Shown here: piece by piece, positions 38,011 through 46,478 of the stretch
Numbering within the stretch: position 1 is the first letter of the stretch
Layout: each line of letters begins with the position of its first letter
From: Sphingomonas kyeonggiensis
GTDB lineage: Bacteria; Pseudomonadota; Alphaproteobacteria; Sphingomonadales; Sphingomonadaceae
Direction: 5' to 3'
Assembly: GCF_014196745.1 (NCBI RefSeq)
Contig: NZ_JACIEH010000006.1
Span: 62,001-126,000 of the forward strand
Length of the DNA: 64,000 nt
Program-made: the position numbers and the translations under genes
The notes under the pieces: generated by a model
Database searches by the model: none
The model's input: only the letters and a program-made list of their open reading frames with translations
What the model was told of the DNA's origin: nothing

Positions 38011-39534
38011 CTAGGCGTTGATCGCCCGGATCAACGCCCGGTGCGTCGGCAGGTCCTCGGTCGCCCGCTCGCCGAACCCGCGGATCCGCGCGAACAGCTT
38101 CTCCGCCGCCGCGACATTGGGGAAATCGCCGCGTCCGCCCGACAGGTCGGTGCGGAAGTCCATCCCGTAGAGGATGTACTGATAGTTGAAGAAGGCGAAG
38201 CTCTCGAGGTCGAGCAGGAAGTCGAAGCGGCCCGGCGGCCGGTGGCGCCATTGCCGCAGCAGTTCCTGCAGCGCCTCGGGGATCGAGGCCGGATCGGCAT
38301 TGTCGCGCCAGAACGGCTCGTCGCGCCGGCTCAGGCAGTAATGCAGCTTCAGGAAGCTGATGATCCGCTCATAGCGCCCGACGATCAGCTGGTTGAAGCG
38401 CTTCGCCGGGGCATCGACCGGGCCGTTGTGCGGGAACAGCTCGGCGATCATCGCCACCGCCGCCTCGATCAGCAGCACGCCGGTCGATTCCAGCGGCTCG
38501 ACGAACCCGCCCGACAGGCCCACCGCGACGCAGTTCCGCACCCATTGCGCTTCGCGATAGCCGGGCTCGAACGACAGCAGCCGCGCCGAGAAATCGTCAT
38601 GGCCCACATAGGTCCGCAGCACCTGCGCCGCCTCGTCGTCGGACATATGGGCGGAGGAATAGACCGTGCCGATGCCGCGCGCGCCTTCCAGTCCGATGTC
38701 CCAGGTCCAGCCCGCCGCGTGCGCCGCGGCGATGGTGAAGCTCTCGATCGGCGCGTCGGGATCGCCGTACGGGATCTTGCAGGCGAGCGCCCGGTCGACG
38801 AACAGCACGTCGCGCACCGACTTGAACGGCGTGCCCAACGCCTTGCCGATCAGCTCCGCCCGGAAGCCCGAGCAGTCGATATAGAGGTCCGCCTCCAGCG
38901 CGCCTTGCTCACGGGTGAGCACCCGGGCAATCGCCCCGTCCGCGTCCAGCTCGACATCGGTGAGCAGCCCGGCCAGATGCCGCACGCCCAGCTCGGTGGC
39001 GCGCGCCTGCAGCACCTTGGCCAGCCGGGCGGCGTCGAAATGATAGGCATAGTTGAGCGGCCCGGAGAACTCGCCCTCGCCCTGCTTCTTCGGCGCGCGC
39101 CGGCTCTCGGCGACACGGTTCTGGATCGTCACCGCCGCGGCGAAGGGCGGGCGCGTCTCGGCATCCTGCAGCAGCCAATAGGGCACCAGGCTGGCCCCCT
39201 CGGTGTAGAAGGGCGCCTCGAATGGATGGAGATACTGGTGGCGCGTGCCGTCGGCCTGGGGGGCGTGCAGCCAGTCGTTGAAGCGGATGCCCTGCTTGAA
39301 CGTCGCCGAGGTCGCGCGGATGAAGCGGGTCTCGTCGATGCCGAGGAACTTCAGCGTCGACCGGATGGTGGGGAAGGTGCCTTCGCCCACCCCGATGATG
39401 CCCAGCTCCGGCGATTCGAGCAGGCTGATCTCGAGCTGGGCATGATCGGCGATGTCGAGGAACCGCGCGAGATAGGCCGCGGTCAGCCACCCCGCGGTGC
39501 CCCCGCCGACGATCAGGATACGCCTCTTGCCCAT
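38011..39534 (-). CDS. tryptophan-halogenase-family flavin-dependent enzyme
   Basis: 507 residues. FAD-binding GGGTAGW at residues 10-16, active-site Lys80 (TFKQGIRFNDW) matching Lys79 of PrnA that carries the chloramine or guides HOCl, and Glu346 in SGGFVEPLESTG. The WxWxIP motif of halogenases reads WTWDIG at 276-281, losing the Pro. Many sphingomonad homologues in this family have no shown halogenase activity, and no flavin reductase gene is adjacent. Halogenation of an indole or phenol is family-based inference. Bordered by repeats on both sides. Confidence 0.9.
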   Translation of the reverse strand: MGKRRILIVGGGTAGWLTAAYLARFLDIADHAQLEISLLESPELGIIGVGEGTFPTIRSTLKFLGIDETRFIRATSATFKQGIRFNDWLHAPQADGTRHQYLHPFEAPFYTEGASLVPYWLLQDAETRPPFAAAVTIQNRVAESRRAPKKQGEGEFSGPLNYAYHFDAARLAKVLQARATELGVRHLAGLLTDVELDADGAIARVLTREQGALEADLYIDCSGFRAELIGKALGTPFKSVRDVLFVDRALACKIPYGDPDAPIESFTIAAAHAAGWTWDIGLEGARGIGTVYSSAHMSDDEAAQVLRTYVGHDDFSARLLSFEPGYREAQWVRNCVAVGLSGGFVEPLESTGVLLIEAAVAMIAELFPHNGPVDAPAKRFNQLIVGRYERIISFLKLHYCLSRRDEPFWRDNADPASIPEALQELLRQWRHRPPGRFDFLLDLESFAFFNYQYILYGMDFRTDLSGGRGDFPNVAAAEKLFARIRGFGERATEDLPTHRALIRAINA

Positions 39535-39577
39535 GCGGGAAGGAGCTTAGCCGCGACGTCACGTTGGCGCTACCACC

Positions 39578-39979
39578 TCAATCCTCCCCCGGAGGGGGAG
39601 GGGGACCGCCGAAGGCGGTGGAGGGGTAATCTCCGCCAGCGATGTCGATGATGTGCCGAACTACCGTGCCCGTATCGGCGAGGACTTCCGCCGCCGCCAG
39701 CCGGCAAACCCGCACGCCCTGCGCACGCAGCCATTCGTCACGAACCGCATCGCGCCTCGGTCTGTCTCCGCGTGAATGGGCCTCGCCGTCCACCTCGATC
39801 GCTAGCCGATGCCTCGGGCAATAGAAGTCGAGCACATAGCGCCCCGCAGGATGCTGGCGCCGAAACCGCAGACCGGAGGGGCGTTTACGCAGCTCCTGCC
39901 ACAGCAACACCTCCGGGAGGCTCATCGACTGGCGCAGCGTGGCTGCGCGTGCTTGCGTTCGCTTCGGACCGTGCAGCAT
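39578..39979 (-). CDS. DUF559 (Vsr-like) endonuclease-domain protein
   Basis: 133 residues from ATG 39979; the longer frame to 40141 would begin inside the flanking repeat and beyond. The DUF559 core RQSMSLPEVLLWQELRKRPS, FRRQHPAGRYVLDFYCPRHR, LAIEVDGEAHSRGDRPRRDA resembles the PD-(D/E)xK fold of very-short-patch repair endonucleases, with catalytic Asp/Glu in YVLDFYC and LAIEVDGE. The last 19 residues (YPSTAFGGPPPPPGED) are encoded by the flanking repeat. The gene is bracketed by inverted copies of the same 51-53-bp repeat, suggesting a mobile unit. Confidence 0.85.
   Translation of the reverse strand: MLHGPKRTQARAATLRQSMSLPEVLLWQELRKRPSGLRFRRQHPAGRYVLDFYCPRHRLAIEVDGEAHSRGDRPRRDAVRDEWLRAQGVRVCRLAAAEVLADTGTVVRHIIDIAGGDYPSTAFGGPPPPPGED
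39580..39630 (+). repeat. Left flanking repeat of the DUF559 unit (family C, extended)
   Basis: Starts AATCCTCCCCCGGAGGGGGA, continues GGGGGACC, then a hairpin ACCGCC-GAA-GGCGGT, then GGAGGGGTAA. It is the same unit as 39988-40040 in the opposite orientation. Confidence 0.85.
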
Positions 39980-39987
39980 GTGGCGCG

Positions 39988-40040
39988 CTACCCCTCCACC
40001 AGCCTGTGGCTGGTCCCCCTCCCCCTCAGGGGGAGGATTG
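39988..40040 (-). repeat. Right flanking repeat of the DUF559 unit (family C, extended)
   Basis: Reverse-strand copy: AATCCTCCCCCTGAGGGGGA, GGGGGACC, then the hairpin ACCAGCC-ACA-GGCTGGT, then GGAGGGGTA. The inner hairpin differs in sequence from the left copy but keeps its pairing. Confidence 0.85.
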
Positions 40041-40161
40041 CGATGGTAGCGGAACCTCGACTTGTTGTTCTCGAACCTGCTCCATTCTGGACTCTGAACT
40101 CCCGGTTGAGCCCAGTCTCCCGCTCCACTAGCCTCCACCACGCGCCAGCGGAGACCCCTCC

Positions 40162-40818
40162 ATGAAGCTCGATGACACCGCCGCCAGCCGCATCCGGGAT
40201 CGGGTGCTGGACATCGTCGATCTCGCGGCGACCTTCGTGCTCGCCGTCGAATGCGCGCTGACCGCGGTGCAGGCCGATTTCGACTTGTTCGGCATCCTCG
40301 TGCTGTCGTTCGTCGGCTCGGTCGGCGGTGCGGTGCTCCGCGACCTGCTGCTCGGCGAGCATCCGCCCGCGCCGTTCCGCGACTGGCGCTATGCCGCGCT
40401 GGCGCTCGCGGCGACCTGCCTCGTCGTCCTCGCCTCGCTCGTCCTGGGCGAGGTCGGCAGCTTCACGCCGCCGCTGCTGGTCGATGTGTTCGAAGGTGGC
40501 GGCCTCGCGCTCGCTGCGGTCGCCGGCACGCGCAAATGCCTCGACTACAGGCTCAACAGCGCCTCGGTGGTGATCATCGCCACCGTCAATGGCTGTGGCG
40601 GCGGCATGCTGCGGGACGTGCTGGTCGCCCGGGTGCCCAAGGTCCTGCACGAGGATTTCTACGCCACCGCCGCCATCGCCGGCGCGGCCCTCATCGTCAT
40701 ACTGGTCCGCCGCTTCCAGCTGCGCCAGGACGTGGCGGGCGCGGTCGGCGCCCTGGTCATCTTCGCGCTGCGCGCCGCCGCGCTGCTCGGCGCATGGCGG
40801 CTGCCGCATCTGCACTAG
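40162..40818 (+). CDS. TRIC/UPF0126 family cation channel protein
   Basis: 218 residues with seven predicted membrane helices in two repeated halves. Conserved glycine/Arg-Asp motifs are SVGGAVLRDLLLG and GCGGGMLRDVLV, the kinked-helix pore motifs of trimeric intracellular cation channel homologues (YicG type). Probably a monovalent-cation channel in the inner membrane. Converges on rluE. Start ATG near GGAGACCCCTCC. Confidence 0.93.
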   Translation: MKLDDTAASRIRDRVLDIVDLAATFVLAVECALTAVQADFDLFGILVLSFVGSVGGAVLRDLLLGEHPPAPFRDWRYAALALAATCLVVLASLVLGEVGSFTPPLLVDVFEGGGLALAAVAGTRKCLDYRLNSASVVIIATVNGCGGGMLRDVLVARVPKVLHEDFYATAAIAGAALIVILVRRFQLRQDVAGAVGALVIFALRAAALLGAWRLPHLH

Positions 40819-40834
40819 CGGCTGCCGCGGAGCC

Positions 40835-41374
40835 TCAAACCACGCGCCATTCGCCGGTCGGCAGGTCGGCGATCGACCAGTCGCCGATGCTCCACCGCAC
40901 CAGTCGCAGGGTGGGATGGCCCACCGCCGCGGTCATCCGGCGCACCTGGCGATTGCGTCCCTCGCGGATCGTCAGCCGGATCCAGCAATCGGGAATGCTC
41001 GCGCGGTAGCGGACCGGGGGATCGCGCGGCCACAGCTCGGGCGCCTCGATCCGTTCGGCCTCGGCCGGAAGCGTCGGGCCGTCCTTCAGCACTACGCCGG
41101 TGCGCAGCCGGTGCAGCGCGTCCTCGCCCGGCTCGCCCTCGACCTGGACGAGATAGGTCTTGGGCAGCTTGAACTTCGGATTGGCGATCCGCGCCTGCAG
41201 CCTGCCATCGTCGGTGAGCAGCAGCAGCCCCTCGCTGTCCCGGTCCAGCCTGCCGGCCGGATAGATGCCGGGCATGTCGATCAGGTCGGACAGGGTGGCG
41301 CGCGCCGTCTCCGTGCCGCGATCGGTGAACTGGCTCAGGACACCGAACGGCTTGTTGAGCCGGACGAGCGTCAC
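40835..41374 (-). CDS. rluE: 23S rRNA pseudouridine synthase, RluE/RsuA family
   Basis: 179 residues from a GTG start giving MTLVRLNKPFGVLSQFTD; no ATG in frame fits. Catalytic Asp44 in AGRLDRDSEGLLLLT; KTYLVQVEG and REGRNRQVRRMTAAVGHPTLRLVR are family motifs. No S4 domain, which distinguishes RluE (23S pseudouridine 2457) from RsuA/RluB. The upstream sequence lacks a strong Shine-Dalgarno. Confidence 0.9.
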   Translation of the reverse strand: MTLVRLNKPFGVLSQFTDRGTETARATLSDLIDMPGIYPAGRLDRDSEGLLLLTDDGRLQARIANPKFKLPKTYLVQVEGEPGEDALHRLRTGVVLKDGPTLPAEAERIEAPELWPRDPPVRYRASIPDCWIRLTIREGRNRQVRRMTAAVGHPTLRLVRWSIGDWSIADLPTGEWRVV

Positions 41375-41476
41375 GCCGCACGCGCCGCGAAAGGGGGATG
41401 CGATGGGTCGGGCATGCCAGCGTCGATCATGGCACCCGCCTAGCGCGGAACCGCCAGGATCGCCAAGTTCGCCTGC

Positions 41477-43087
41477 TCAGAGCGCCCGGAACCGGAAATC
41501 CCGGAACTTCGCCTCACCTGCACCAGCGGAATACAGCCCCGGCCGCAGCATCAGGAATCCGCCGCGCACATTGTGGTGATAGCCGGACACTTCCATGCCC
41601 CGGTCGAACCGCTTCCAGGTCTTTCCGCCGTCACCCGACAGATGGAACGCCACGATGTGCCTGTCGTTGCGCACCCGCATCCGCAGCCGCCGGCCATAGG
41701 GATTGGCCGGCCGGCCGCGCTCCATGCCATATTGGTGGGTGACGAACTTCTTCTCGTCGAAGCCCAGCCCGCAATAGAGCTTCTCGTCATAGAAGAGCAC
41801 CAGCCCGGCGGTGCCGCCCGGCGCGATCTCGATGTCGCATTCGAATTCATAGCCGGTGTCGCCGGCGATCAGCAGCAGCGGCGAGCTATCCACCGGCGCC
41901 TTGCCCGATGCCTTGAGGGTGAGCGTGCCAGCTTCCACGGACACTCTGTCCGCTTCGTTCGGCCCGGGCTTGAAGAAGTTCCACTTCCGGCCCAGCGCCA
42001 GCGGCCCCGAGAAATCGTCCGACAGCGCCTGGCCGTGCGGCACCCGCGCGCCGCCTTTCGGCTTGCGGATCGGCTTCGACAGGTCGCCACCGGTCATCCG
42101 GAACCAGCCATCGGCGGTCCATTCGATCGGGTCTAGCAGCGCCTGGCGCCCCAGCGTCCAGTATCCGTTCTCGAAGCCGTGATAGATCGACCACCAGCTC
42201 CCGTCCGGCGCCTCGACCAGGCTGGCATGGCCGCGCGACCACCAGGCCTCGTCGTTGCGGACGGTGCGGACCAGCGGGTTGGCGGGGCATTGCTCCCAGG
42301 GCCCGTGGATCGAGCGTGCGCGTGCCGCGATCACCATGTGCCCGGTCGGCGGTCCGGCCGTGCCGCCCACCGCGGTGATCATGTAGAACCAGCCGCCATG
42401 GCGGTGGATCTTCGGTCCCTCGGGGGAAAAGCCCTCCACGTCCCAGTCTTCGGGATAGTGCCAGGGGTCGTAGACATGCTCGACCGGCCCGGCAGTGGAG
42501 AGACCATCCTCGGAAAGTCGCACCCGGTCCCCGCCGGAGAGGAACAGCCAGCGCGACCCGTCCTCGCCCACGGCGTGGCAGGGGTCGATATGGGCGTGCA
42601 GCCCCAGGTCGATCGGCTCGCTCCACGGCCCGTCGATATGGTCCGCCCAGATCACGAAGATCGAGTTCGGGCTGGCCTTGACCGGTATGTAGAGGAAGTA
42701 GCGGCCCTTGTGCTTCTCCAGGCTCACCGCCCAGACCGCGCCGATATTCTTCGTCAGCGCGGCCTTGCGCGGCTGCCAGTTCACCAGGTCGCGGCTGTGC
42801 CAGATGGTCAGCCCCGGATAGGAATCGAAGCTGGAGAAGGTCATGTAATAGTCCGCGCCGTCCTTCAGGATGGCGGGATCGGGATGGTCGCCGGCGAGCA
42901 GCGGGTTCAGGAACCGCCCGTCGCCCAGGTCGCAGATGCGCTGGTTGTCGAAGCCGCGCTTCCAGTCGGGGACTGGAGCGTTCGCTGGTGTCACGTTCGG
43001 TACGGCGCCGGCTTCGCCCGGCCGGAGGAGGCCTGCGCCGCCCGCAAACATTAGCGCTCCGAACGTTCCGCGCCGACTGATGTCCAT
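41477..43087 (-). CDS. glycoside hydrolase family 43 protein with Tat-type signal
   Basis: 536 residues. The N-terminus MDISRRGTFGALMFAGGAGL has a twin-arginine export motif. The five-bladed propeller carries the GH43 acids: Asp in AGDHPDPAILKDGADYY, a second Asp in HAHIDPCHAVG, and Glu in FSPEGPKIHRHGGW. Residues about 340-536 form a beta-sandwich C-terminal domain (SGPLALGRKWNFFKPG, TGYEFECDIEI) as in GH43 xylosidases/arabinofuranosidases. It would release pentoses or related sugars from plant polysaccharide in the periplasm. Monocistronic. Confidence 0.92.
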   Translation of the reverse strand: MDISRRGTFGALMFAGGAGLLRPGEAGAVPNVTPANAPVPDWKRGFDNQRICDLGDGRFLNPLLAGDHPDPAILKDGADYYMTFSSFDSYPGLTIWHSRDLVNWQPRKAALTKNIGAVWAVSLEKHKGRYFLYIPVKASPNSIFVIWADHIDGPWSEPIDLGLHAHIDPCHAVGEDGSRWLFLSGGDRVRLSEDGLSTAGPVEHVYDPWHYPEDWDVEGFSPEGPKIHRHGGWFYMITAVGGTAGPPTGHMVIAARARSIHGPWEQCPANPLVRTVRNDEAWWSRGHASLVEAPDGSWWSIYHGFENGYWTLGRQALLDPIEWTADGWFRMTGGDLSKPIRKPKGGARVPHGQALSDDFSGPLALGRKWNFFKPGPNEADRVSVEAGTLTLKASGKAPVDSSPLLLIAGDTGYEFECDIEIAPGGTAGLVLFYDEKLYCGLGFDEKKFVTHQYGMERGRPANPYGRRLRMRVRNDRHIVAFHLSGDGGKTWKRFDRGMEVSGYHHNVRGGFLMLRPGLYSAGAGEAKFRDFRFRAL

Positions 43088-43269
43088 TCCGGATCCTCTC
43101 CTGTTTGGACCTTTATGGCACCGGTGTCATTTCAAGGGAAGGGACCTTCGCCGTCGCCAACTTTGGGCATCTTTGCGTACGGTTGCGTCCACTTCGGCGC
43201 GATGTCGAATATTTCCTATCAAAGTGCGAAATCCCGTGCCTACAAACGCGCGTCGTTTGAGGGGGCGTA

Positions 43270-44910
43270 ATGGGGATGCGGCAAACCACGCTGTCGGTTG
43301 CACTCGAGGTAAAGCCCGAGAGTTTCGACCATTTGTCGGGCCTGCTCGACGCCCTGCGCGACCGGCGCAGCCAGAATCCGTCGGGGGGCACCGGTCCCTT
43401 CGCCGACTTCCTGACGACGGTGCCGGCGGTGCATTTCATGTCGCTCACCGCCTTTCCGGGGTTCGACTACGACCCGCTCTTCGTGATCGAGGCGAATTTC
43501 GACGGCGCGCCCGGGCCTTTCTGGGCGCAGCTGGAGACGGCGATCGGCCCGGACCTGCGCGCGTTCCTGCGCTGCTGCAAGCGCCCGCTCGATCATACCG
43601 GCCCGCTCTACGACGCCGTCACCGCGCTCGACAGCCGTGCGCCGATCGCGCCCTATCTCGAGGCGCGGACGCTCACCCCGACCGTCTATCACCACGGCAA
43701 TCGCGGCATGACCCGCGACCGGATTCTCGACGAGGGCAAGCTGTTCCTCGGCACCCGCACCGAGCTGGCGCAGAGCAACGATGGCGGGCCCAGCCCCTAT
43801 CGCAAGCTCACGCCGGTGGAGATCCACGCCAAGCTCCGTGCGGCCCTGCTCCCGCAGTTCGGCTGGCTCGACCAGAAGGCGCCCGCCCGCATTCCCTTCA
43901 CCCAGAGCGTCGGCGATTATCTCCGGCTCGCCTGGTTCGTGCTGCTGGTGGTGTTCGCGCTGTCGATCCCCGGGCTAGTGCTCAAGAGCCAGCTCAGCTG
44001 GCAATGGTATGTCGCGCTCTGCGTCGGCCTGTTCGCGGTCTTCACCGGCGTGCTCTACCGGATGGGCAAGCCGCTGCCGGGCACCGCGACGCCGACGCGG
44101 TTCAGCTTCCTCACCTTCTTCCTCCGACACCTGCTCGTCCCCGTCGCGATCGCGGTGGCCGCCTATGTCGCGATCGCCGCCACCGTCAGCGCGCCGGTCT
44201 GGTCGTGGCTCGGGCACAAGGCTTTCTGGCCGGCATGGAAGGACATGGCGATCTGGGCGGCCTGGAGCGGCGCCAGCATCGCGGTGACGGTTGCCGGCAT
44301 CCTCGTCTGGCTGCGCTGGCTCGAGCGGCGTGACGCCTCGCAGGACGCGCCCCCGGTCGATCCCAAGATGCTGCGCGAGATGGCGCGGCGCGAGGACTGG
44401 ATCCCGCAGAACCACATGGGCTCGGTCGTGCTGATCAAGCCGGGCGTGCTGCGCGCGATCCTGATCCGGGTCGGCCATCATGGTCTGCACCTGCTGCTGC
44501 GCGCCCAGAAGGCGGCCCGCAACGGCTATCTCGGTTCGATGCGCACGATCCACTTCGCCCATTGGGCGCGGGTCAACAACGACAGCCGGCTGATGTTCTT
44601 CTCGAACTTCGACCAGACCTGGGAAAGCTATCTCGATGACTTCATCGAGAAGGCGCATGCCGGTCTCACCTTGGCCTGGAGCAGCGGGGTGGGCTTCCCG
44701 CCGACCCGCTTCCTGGTGAAGGACGGCGCCAGCCATGGCCGCCAGTTCAAGGAATGGGCGCGCCATTCGATGGCGGTCAGCCGCTTCTGGTACTCGGCCT
44801 ACAAGGATCTCACCGCGGAGCAGGTCGAGCGGAACTACCGCATCGCCTGCGGCCTCCGCAAAAAACAGCTCAGCGAAAAGGAAGCCGCGGCGTGGATCAA
44901 CGACCTGTGA
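43270..44910 (+). CDS. membrane protein with duplicated DyP-like alpha/beta domains, operon with DyP and P450
   Basis: 546 residues, family not recognised by name. Four membrane helices lie at about 216-237, 246-266, 282-310 and 326-350. The soluble parts on both sides share a motif: VHFMSLTAFPG...LFVIEANFDG at 54-79 and IHFAHWARVNNDSRLMFFSN at 427-446 followed by FDQTWESYL. That pattern (HF..w, then a hydrophobic strand, then NFDG) is typical of ferredoxin-like/dimeric alpha-beta-barrel folds related to DyP peroxidases. It is the first of three genes joined by GTGA overlaps with the peroxidase and P450 genes, so it may anchor or serve them. ATG 43276 is an alternative start. Confidence 0.82.
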   Translation: MGMRQTTLSVALEVKPESFDHLSGLLDALRDRRSQNPSGGTGPFADFLTTVPAVHFMSLTAFPGFDYDPLFVIEANFDGAPGPFWAQLETAIGPDLRAFLRCCKRPLDHTGPLYDAVTALDSRAPIAPYLEARTLTPTVYHHGNRGMTRDRILDEGKLFLGTRTELAQSNDGGPSPYRKLTPVEIHAKLRAALLPQFGWLDQKAPARIPFTQSVGDYLRLAWFVLLVVFALSIPGLVLKSQLSWQWYVALCVGLFAVFTGVLYRMGKPLPGTATPTRFSFLTFFLRHLLVPVAIAVAAYVAIAATVSAPVWSWLGHKAFWPAWKDMAIWAAWSGASIAVTVAGILVWLRWLERRDASQDAPPVDPKMLREMARREDWIPQNHMGSVVLIKPGVLRAILIRVGHHGLHLLLRAQKAARNGYLGSMRTIHFAHWARVNNDSRLMFFSNFDQTWESYLDDFIEKAHAGLTLAWSSGVGFPPTRFLVKDGASHGRQFKEWARHSMAVSRFWYSAYKDLTAEQVERNYRIACGLRKKQLSEKEAAAWINDL

Positions 44911-46478
44911 GCGAAGGCGGCGGCACGCCGAACTGGCATCTCTCCGCGCCGACCAACACCAAGGCCCAGGGCCTGGTGGTGAGCGGCTTCGCCAACCTGC
45001 CCACCGGCCGCGCGCTGTTCCTGGAATTCGGCTGGAAGGGCGTGAAGAAGAAGGGCGGCGGCGCCTGGGTGGAGGCGCTGCGCAAGGTCGCGCAGGTGAC
45101 CGACGCCGACGGCCGCGATCCGCGCGCCGTGGCGATGGGCTTCACCTGGTCCGGGCTCCAGAAGATGGGGCTCAATGCCAATGCGCTCGCCTCGTTCGAT
45201 CGCCCCTTCAAGGAAGGCATGTTCCAGGAGGATCGCCTGCGCCGCCTGGGTGACCGGCGTGGCGAGGACTGGCAGGGCACGGTGATCCCCGGCGGGCCCA
45301 AGTGGAGCGGCAACACCCCGCTCGACGATGCCGCGGTGGACGACGAGGCGCGCGCCTTCGACGATCGTGAGGAGATCCGCGAGCAGCGGATCAAGACGCC
45401 GGTGACGGTCCATGCGCTCGTCCTGCTCTATTGCGAGCATGACGAGGCGGCCGAGGCCTGGTGCGAGGAGGTGAGCGCGGCGCTCGCGCCGTTCGAGGTC
45501 ACCGTCTCGCACCACCTGCCGCTCGACCTGCGTCTCGACAAGCAGGGCATCGCCCGCGAGCATTTCGGCTTCGCCGACGGCATCTCGCAGCCGATCCCGT
45601 TCGAAGAGGGCACCGTCGTCTACAAGGACGGCACCGAGGTGCCCAAGGACTATTGGAACGGCGTGCCGCTCGGCGAGATCCTGATGGGCCATATGAATGG
45701 TCATAACGAGATCGCCCAGGGGCCGGTCGTCGCCGACGGCATAGGCAATACCAGCGGCCTGCCCGAGCATCCCAAGGGCGTCGGCTTCAAGGATCTCGGC
45801 ATCAACGGCAGCTACATGGTCGTCCGCGAGCTCAAGCAGGACGTCTATGCCTTCTGGCAGTCGATGCGTGCCGGCGCGGCCTATATCCGCGAGCGCGATC
45901 CGGAAGGGTCGGCGCACGTCACCACGACCTGGCTCGCCGAGCGCGTGGTCGGGCGCGACACGCATGGCAATCTGCTCTGCCCGCTCGGCGGCACGATCCC
46001 GGTCGAGAACAATGATTTCGGCTTCTGGGACCGCGATCTCCACGGCCATGGCTGCCCGCTGGGCAGTCACGTCCGCCGCGCGAATCCCCGGGATGGCCTG
46101 GCGCCTACGCCGGCGGACAAGCAGACCCTGCTCGATGCGGCGAACAACCACCGCATCCTTCGCCGCGGCCGGAAGTACGGCAAGACGATCAGCGTGCCGC
46201 CGACGCCCGACGACGTCGATCGCGGGCTGCTGTTCATCTGCCTGAACACCGACATCACCCGCCAGTTCGAATTCGTCCAGCAAACCTGGATCCTCAACCC
46301 GAATTTCGCCTTCCTCTATGACGAGACCGATCCGCTGATCGGCCCCAAGGGCACGATGACGATCCCCGAGAATCCGCTGCGCCGGATCATCGACGTCGAG
46401 ACCTTCGTGCAGATGGCGGGCGGCGAATATTTCTTCCTGCCGAGTATGCCCGCGCTCGACTATCTGGGCTCGCTGTGA
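44907..46478 (+). CDS. DyP-type haem peroxidase
   Basis: 523 residues from GTG 44907, which overlaps the previous stop (GTGA); GTG 44892 is possible. Motifs: GFADG at 221-225 with distal Asp224, proximal haem ligand His388 in PLGSHVRRANPRDG, and distal Arg452 in TDITRQFEFVQQTW. At over 500 residues it fits the longer DyP classes. It uses H2O2 to oxidise dyes, phenols or other bulky substrates. No signal peptide, so cytoplasmic or tethered through the upstream membrane protein. Coupled translation with the P450 gene downstream (another GTGA) is a striking feature. Confidence 0.92.
   Translation: MSEGGGTPNWHLSAPTNTKAQGLVVSGFANLPTGRALFLEFGWKGVKKKGGGAWVEALRKVAQVTDADGRDPRAVAMGFTWSGLQKMGLNANALASFDRPFKEGMFQEDRLRRLGDRRGEDWQGTVIPGGPKWSGNTPLDDAAVDDEARAFDDREEIREQRIKTPVTVHALVLLYCEHDEAAEAWCEEVSAALAPFEVTVSHHLPLDLRLDKQGIAREHFGFADGISQPIPFEEGTVVYKDGTEVPKDYWNGVPLGEILMGHMNGHNEIAQGPVVADGIGNTSGLPEHPKGVGFKDLGINGSYMVVRELKQDVYAFWQSMRAGAAYIRERDPEGSAHVTTTWLAERVVGRDTHGNLLCPLGGTIPVENNDFGFWDRDLHGHGCPLGSHVRRANPRDGLAPTPADKQTLLDAANNHRILRRGRKYGKTISVPPTPDDVDRGLLFICLNTDITRQFEFVQQTWILNPNFAFLYDETDPLIGPKGTMTIPENPLRRIIDVETFVQMAGGEYFFLPSMPALDYLGSL

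Noticed and set aside
39578..40141. Longer 187-codon version of the DUF559 gene
   Set aside because: The extra N-terminal codons cross the right-hand repeat and have no homology; ATG 39979 starts the conserved domain.
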